Assembly (NCBI GenBank): GCA_964431685.1
Contig: CAYSLA010000151.1
Location: forward strand, 1-8,496
Origin: CAYSLA01 sp964431685
Lineage (GTDB): Bacteria; Armatimonadota; UBA5829
Direction: 5' to 3'
DNA length: 8,496 bases
Part shown: positions 6,122 through 8,496 of the stretch, piece by piece
Numbering within the stretch: position 1 is the stretch's first letter
Layout of the letters: the number at the start of each line of letters is the position of its first letter
Position numbers and translations under genes: made by a program
Notes under the pieces: generated by a model
Databases searched by the model: none
Told to the model about the DNA's origin: nothing
The model's input: only the letters and a program-made list of their open reading frames with translations

Positions 6122-7702
6122 TCAGCCCACGACTTCAGGGCCTATCTTTCGGCGCCTGACCACGCTGCCGACCGAGATGGCAACCGCCGCTATGCACAGA
6201 TAGGCCAGCCAGTCACCAAACCTCGTGTAAGGAGTGATATCGCGGCGCGGGTAGACCCGACCGTAAACGATGCCTTTGGTGAAGATGTCCATTTCGCCGC
6301 AGATGCGGCCGTAGGGGTCGATTATTGCCGATATACCAGTCGCGGCCCCGCGCAGGACGTACCGCCGATTCTCCACGGCCCGAAGCTGCGCCATCATCAA
6401 GTGATGCCGCGCGGCCTGGGTTCGGAGAAACCATCCGTCGTTGGTGATTATGGCAAGCAGTTGAGCTCCATCTCGAGTCTGCCCGCGAGCTATTCCGGGA
6501 AAGAGCGATTCGAAACAGATGCTGACACCGACCGGGCCAAAGCCGGTCTCTATCGGTTCGAATGACTTTCCGGGAACCACGTCGTACTCGCGTATCCCGT
6601 ATCGACTCAACCAGGGCATCCTCTTACGCAGAGGGACGAACTCACCGTATGGCACCAACCGAACCTTGCGATACACTCCCAGCGTCCGGCCAAGCGGATC
6701 ATACAAGAATGCGCTGTTGGAGAGCCGGGTCAGGTCCGAAGGATCGGTGGAGTCGTACGCCCCGACGATGTAGGTTCGCCGGGTGGATTCCGCCAGTTGT
6801 GACACAAGGTTGCCCCACTCCGTCCCAGACAGACTCGCCGTAAGACTGGTCTCCGGCCACACTATCAAACTGGCCCCACGGTATGCCGCATCGATGCTCA
6901 TGGAGGCATATTCCCGAAACGCGGTAAGGTTGTAGCTGTCATCCGACTTGGCGTTCTGGTCCAGGTTGCCCTGTATGAGCGCNNNNNNNNNNNNNNNNNN
7001 NNNNNNNNNNNNNNNNNNNNNNNNNNNNNNNNNNNNNNNNNNNNNNNNNNNNNNNNNNNNNNNNNNNNNNNNNNNNNNNNNNCACAACGCATAGGTCGCC
7101 GCGGTCACGTTCCTCGCGGTTCGCGAACCCCGACTGGCGATCAATACTGAGAGCGCCAGGCTGCCAAGAACAATGACGAAATCGACGCCCCACGGCCCGG
7201 CAACCGACGCGACTTGTGTCAGGCCAGTGTTGACCGCCTGAGTGTGAGCGAGCGAACCCCACGTGAACGAGAATGGCTCAAACGCTCTGGCATACTGCAT
7301 TGTAACCCAAAGTGCGGGAACGGCCACATAGCCGATTCTGCCCCGCCTCAACGGCCCGAGAAACGATGCCCCTGCGGCAAACGCACCAATGTAGATGGCC
7401 TCTTTTGCCACGAGCGCGACCCAAGGAAGACTGCCGAACACCGTCAGCCAGTAGAGTATGACGCCGTAATAGACTGCTCCGGCTATCCACCCATACAACA
7501 GGGCCTGCCTGGGCCGGGAGCCGCTAACCGCGATCAGAAGAGGAACCAGCCCCACCCAGGCAAGCGGCCACCATCCCGGCCTCGGCATCGACAGCGCCAG
7601 CAAGACACCTGCAACTACCGACAAGACGATATTCCGTTCTATGGGTTGCTTCAGGACACCCTTGTCCCGAAACAACGGTTGAGTTATAATGTTCGTATAC
7701 AT
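6122..7702 (-). CDS. lnt: Apolipoprotein N-acyltransferase (interrupted by an assembly gap)
   Basis: Lnt transfers an acyl chain from phospholipid to the N-terminal cysteine of diacylated lipoproteins in the cytoplasmic membrane. Numbers here count from TTG at 7705 and include the gap. The N-terminal part has several membrane helices (about 25-60, 68-90, 94-115, 120-140, 165-190). After the gap comes a nitrilase-like domain opening LIQGN, with the family triad: Glu285 in VWPE, Lys347 in YRK before VRLVPYGE, and Cys397 in SICFES. NDGWF and RAVENRRYVLRG are also typical, and a last helix lies near 495-515. Total length of about 526 matches the family. The missing stretch would hold the last helix before the catalytic domain and the linker. 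The frame stays open across the 100 N, but the true gap size is unknown. ATG at 7702 has no clear ribosome binding site; TTG at 7705 and 7675 are alternatives. Confidence 0.92.
   Translation of the reverse strand: MYTNIITQPLFRDKGVLKQPIERNIVLSVVAGVLLALSMPRPGWWPLAWVGLVPLLIAVSGSRPRQALLYGWIAGAVYYGVILYWLTVFGSLPWVALVAKEAIYIGAFAAGASFLGPLRRGRIGYVAVPALWVTMQYARAFEPFSFTWGSLAHTQAVNTGLTQVASVAGPWGVDFVIVLGSLALSVLIASRGSRTARNVTAATYALXXXXXXXXXXXXXXXXXXXXXXXXXXXXXXXXXXALIQGNLDQNAKSDDSYNLTAFREYASMSIDAAYRGASLIVWPETSLTASLSGTEWGNLVSQLAESTRRTYIVGAYDSTDPSDLTRLSNSAFLYDPLGRTLGVYRKVRLVPYGEFVPLRKRMPWLSRYGIREYDVVPGKSFEPIETGFGPVGVSICFESLFPGIARGQTRDGAQLLAIITNDGWFLRTQAARHHLMMAQLRAVENRRYVLRGAATGISAIIDPYGRICGEMDIFTKGIVYGRVYPRRDITPYTRFGDWLAYLCIAAVAISVGSVVRRRKIGPEVVG
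6983..7082. other. Assembly gap (100 N)
   Basis: The run is exactly 100 N, the usual placeholder length in scaffolds, so the real distance may differ. It falls inside lnt, between the membrane-spanning part and the nitrilase-like catalytic domain. Both flanks are clean Lnt sequence in a compatible frame, so a misjoin is unlikely. Confidence 0.95.
7662..7690 (+). promoter_or_regulatory. Sigma70-type promoter for the lipoprotein gene
   Basis: TTGTCC (7662-7667) and a perfect TATAAT (7685-7690) are separated by 17 bp, the ideal spacing. Transcription would start near 7697, only about 8 bases before the ATG at 7705. The promoter lies wholly inside the first codons of the divergent lnt gene. With such a short leader no Shine-Dalgarno site is available, and none is seen, so the message may be translated as a nearly leaderless one. 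Confidence 0.6.
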
Positions 7703-7704
7703 CA

Positions 7705-8415
7705 ATGACTACCCGAACAACACTTACATTTTTCGCTGTCGCCGCCGCTATCTGGCTGACCGGTTGCGCGCGGTACCCGGCTGAGACCGCACGGAGCGGG
7801 AAGCAGCTTGTCATTACCATGAAGGTCGCAGGAAGGATCAGTCCTACTGACTCCTCAGACCCTACCGTAAGACGCTACTACTTCATAGCTATTGACAATG
7901 ACGCCAGCAATCTCACCGGACCGTGGGCAGTGGTGGTGCCACCATTCGGAGGAAACGGCTGGGTAACATCTGCGGACGCTGCAAGAAGCATAGGTCTGAC
8001 GTCATTTATCTCCTACGACCCCCTGAGCCCCCAGGGCTACGTCTACGATGTTCTGCCGGGAAGCTTCTTTCTGAACACAAGCTCACCGCAAAGCCCGGTG
8101 CGATGGGAGATCGCCGACGGCGGCTCGGCTATTCGCGTCACTGTAGACTTCGAGCAAATGGCGACCACCTCAATCAAGGCCGACGATATCCGCCAGTTGG
8201 ACATCAATTTTATCACAACCAACCAACTCGCGCTAAACCCGGACTATACTTACCCGGAAAGAGAGTGGGACTCGCTGGGTCCGAGCGGTCAGGACTTTGT
8301 GAGCATTGACACCACATCGGACCGCACTTACGGCTCAGTTGACGATAGCGGCGATGTCACAGACCCCGACTTGGACATCGTGTTCTGGCAGGTCCAGGTT
8401 CAGACCGTGCGATGA
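7705..8415 (+). CDS. Putative lipoprotein of unknown function
   Basis: A 236-residue protein with a lipoprotein signal peptide: Arg4, a hydrophobic run at about 6-18 and the lipobox LTGC, placing the lipidated cysteine at residue 21. The signal sequence strongly supports ATG at 7705 as start. The mature part has no obvious helices and reads as beta-rich. It contains RRYYFIAIDND near 56-66, GPWAVVVPPFGG near 72-83, and an acidic, Asp-rich C-terminal part ending in DLDIVFWQVQVQ. I do not recognise a catalytic motif or named family. It is expected on the outer face of the cytoplasmic membrane or in the outer membrane after processing by Lgt, Lsp and Lnt; Lnt is encoded by the divergent neighbour. 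Other genes cannot be ruled out as functional partners. A structural or carbohydrate-binding beta-sandwich role is possible but is speculation. Confidence 0.8.
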   Translation: MTTRTTLTFFAVAAAIWLTGCARYPAETARSGKQLVITMKVAGRISPTDSSDPTVRRYYFIAIDNDASNLTGPWAVVVPPFGGNGWVTSADAARSIGLTSFISYDPLSPQGYVYDVLPGSFFLNTSSPQSPVRWEIADGGSAIRVTVDFEQMATTSIKADDIRQLDINFITTNQLALNPDYTYPEREWDSLGPSGQDFVSIDTTSDRTYGSVDDSGDVTDPDLDIVFWQVQVQTVR

Positions 8416-8447
8416 CCTGCTCGCGTTTGCGTGCTGCTCTTGACGTC

Positions 8448-8492
8448 AAAAAGCCCCGCCGCCAGCGCTCGTTGTGAGCGAGACGACGGGGC
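8448..8492 (-). terminator. Intrinsic terminator of a converging gene beyond the right edge
   Basis: Read on the minus strand, a GC-rich hairpin is followed by TTTTT (8448-8452). The base is a 6-bp stem GCCCCG/CGGGGC (8453-8458 with 8487-8492). The top is a perfect 5-bp stem CGCTC/GAGCG (8466-8470 with 8476-8480) closing a 5-base loop, and the middle is partly paired. It would end a leftward transcript entering from outside the window. The plus-strand lipoprotein gene has no T tract after the hairpin inside the window, so two-way use cannot be judged. Confidence 0.8.
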
Positions 8493-8496
8493 ACCG

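Noticed and set aside
8440..8449. Perfect 10-bp palindrome TTGACGTCAA after the lipoprotein gene
   Set aside because: A single copy located between a stop codon and a terminator, not near a promoter, and partly made of the terminator's T tract.
1..8496. Search for tRNA, rRNA, CRISPR arrays, insertion sequences and phage genes
   Set aside because: I saw no repeat-spacer pattern, transposase motif, terminal inverted repeat or RNA gene signature on either strand.

Overview
The window is GC-rich bacterial chromosomal DNA, probably from a metagenome-assembled genome, because a run of exactly 100 N interrupts one gene. The combination of a non-haem uroporphyrinogen-decarboxylase-like protein, a Gfo/Idh/MocA oxidoreductase, a TIM-barrel sugar isomerase, a long mandelate racemase/muconate lactonizing enzyme and an Abhydrolase_7-type esterase in one operon is typical of Planctomycetota, Armatimonadota and related phyla. 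That placement is an inference from gene content, and I cannot name a genus. A lipoprotein signal peptide and apolipoprotein N-acyltransferase indicate a cell envelope with triacylated lipoproteins.

Left region (1-5533, all minus strand): a tightly packed five-gene operon. In transcription order it holds an enolase-superfamily enzyme (4124-5533), a URO-D-family protein (3158-4120), a Gfo/Idh/MocA dehydrogenase (1958-3112), a sugar phosphate isomerase/epimerase-like protein (1037-1927) and an alpha/beta hydrolase that runs off the left edge (1-1040). Spacings are 3, 37 to 45 and 30 bp, and the last junction is an ATGA stop/start overlap. A candidate extended -10 promoter lies just upstream at 5577-5604. 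The set looks like intracellular breakdown of a decorated sugar or sugar acid: de-esterification, oxidation, isomerisation/epimerisation and dehydration, plus a URO-D-fold protein of unknown role. The substrate cannot be read from sequence, and no transporter, regulator or glycosidase is visible in the window.

Middle (5537-6121): a small DUF5658-like three-helix membrane protein (5642-5968), for which a TTG start with a strong ribosome binding site fits better than the upstream GTG. The short flanking spacers hold no other gene.

Right region (6122-8496): lnt (apolipoprotein N-acyltransferase, minus strand) with the assembly gap at 6983-7082, and a divergent plus-strand gene for an unrecognised lipoprotein (7705-8415). 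The two ATG codons are only 2 bp apart, and a good sigma70-type promoter for the lipoprotein gene lies inside the start of lnt. At the right edge a strong minus-strand intrinsic terminator (8448-8492) marks the end of a converging transcription unit outside the window.
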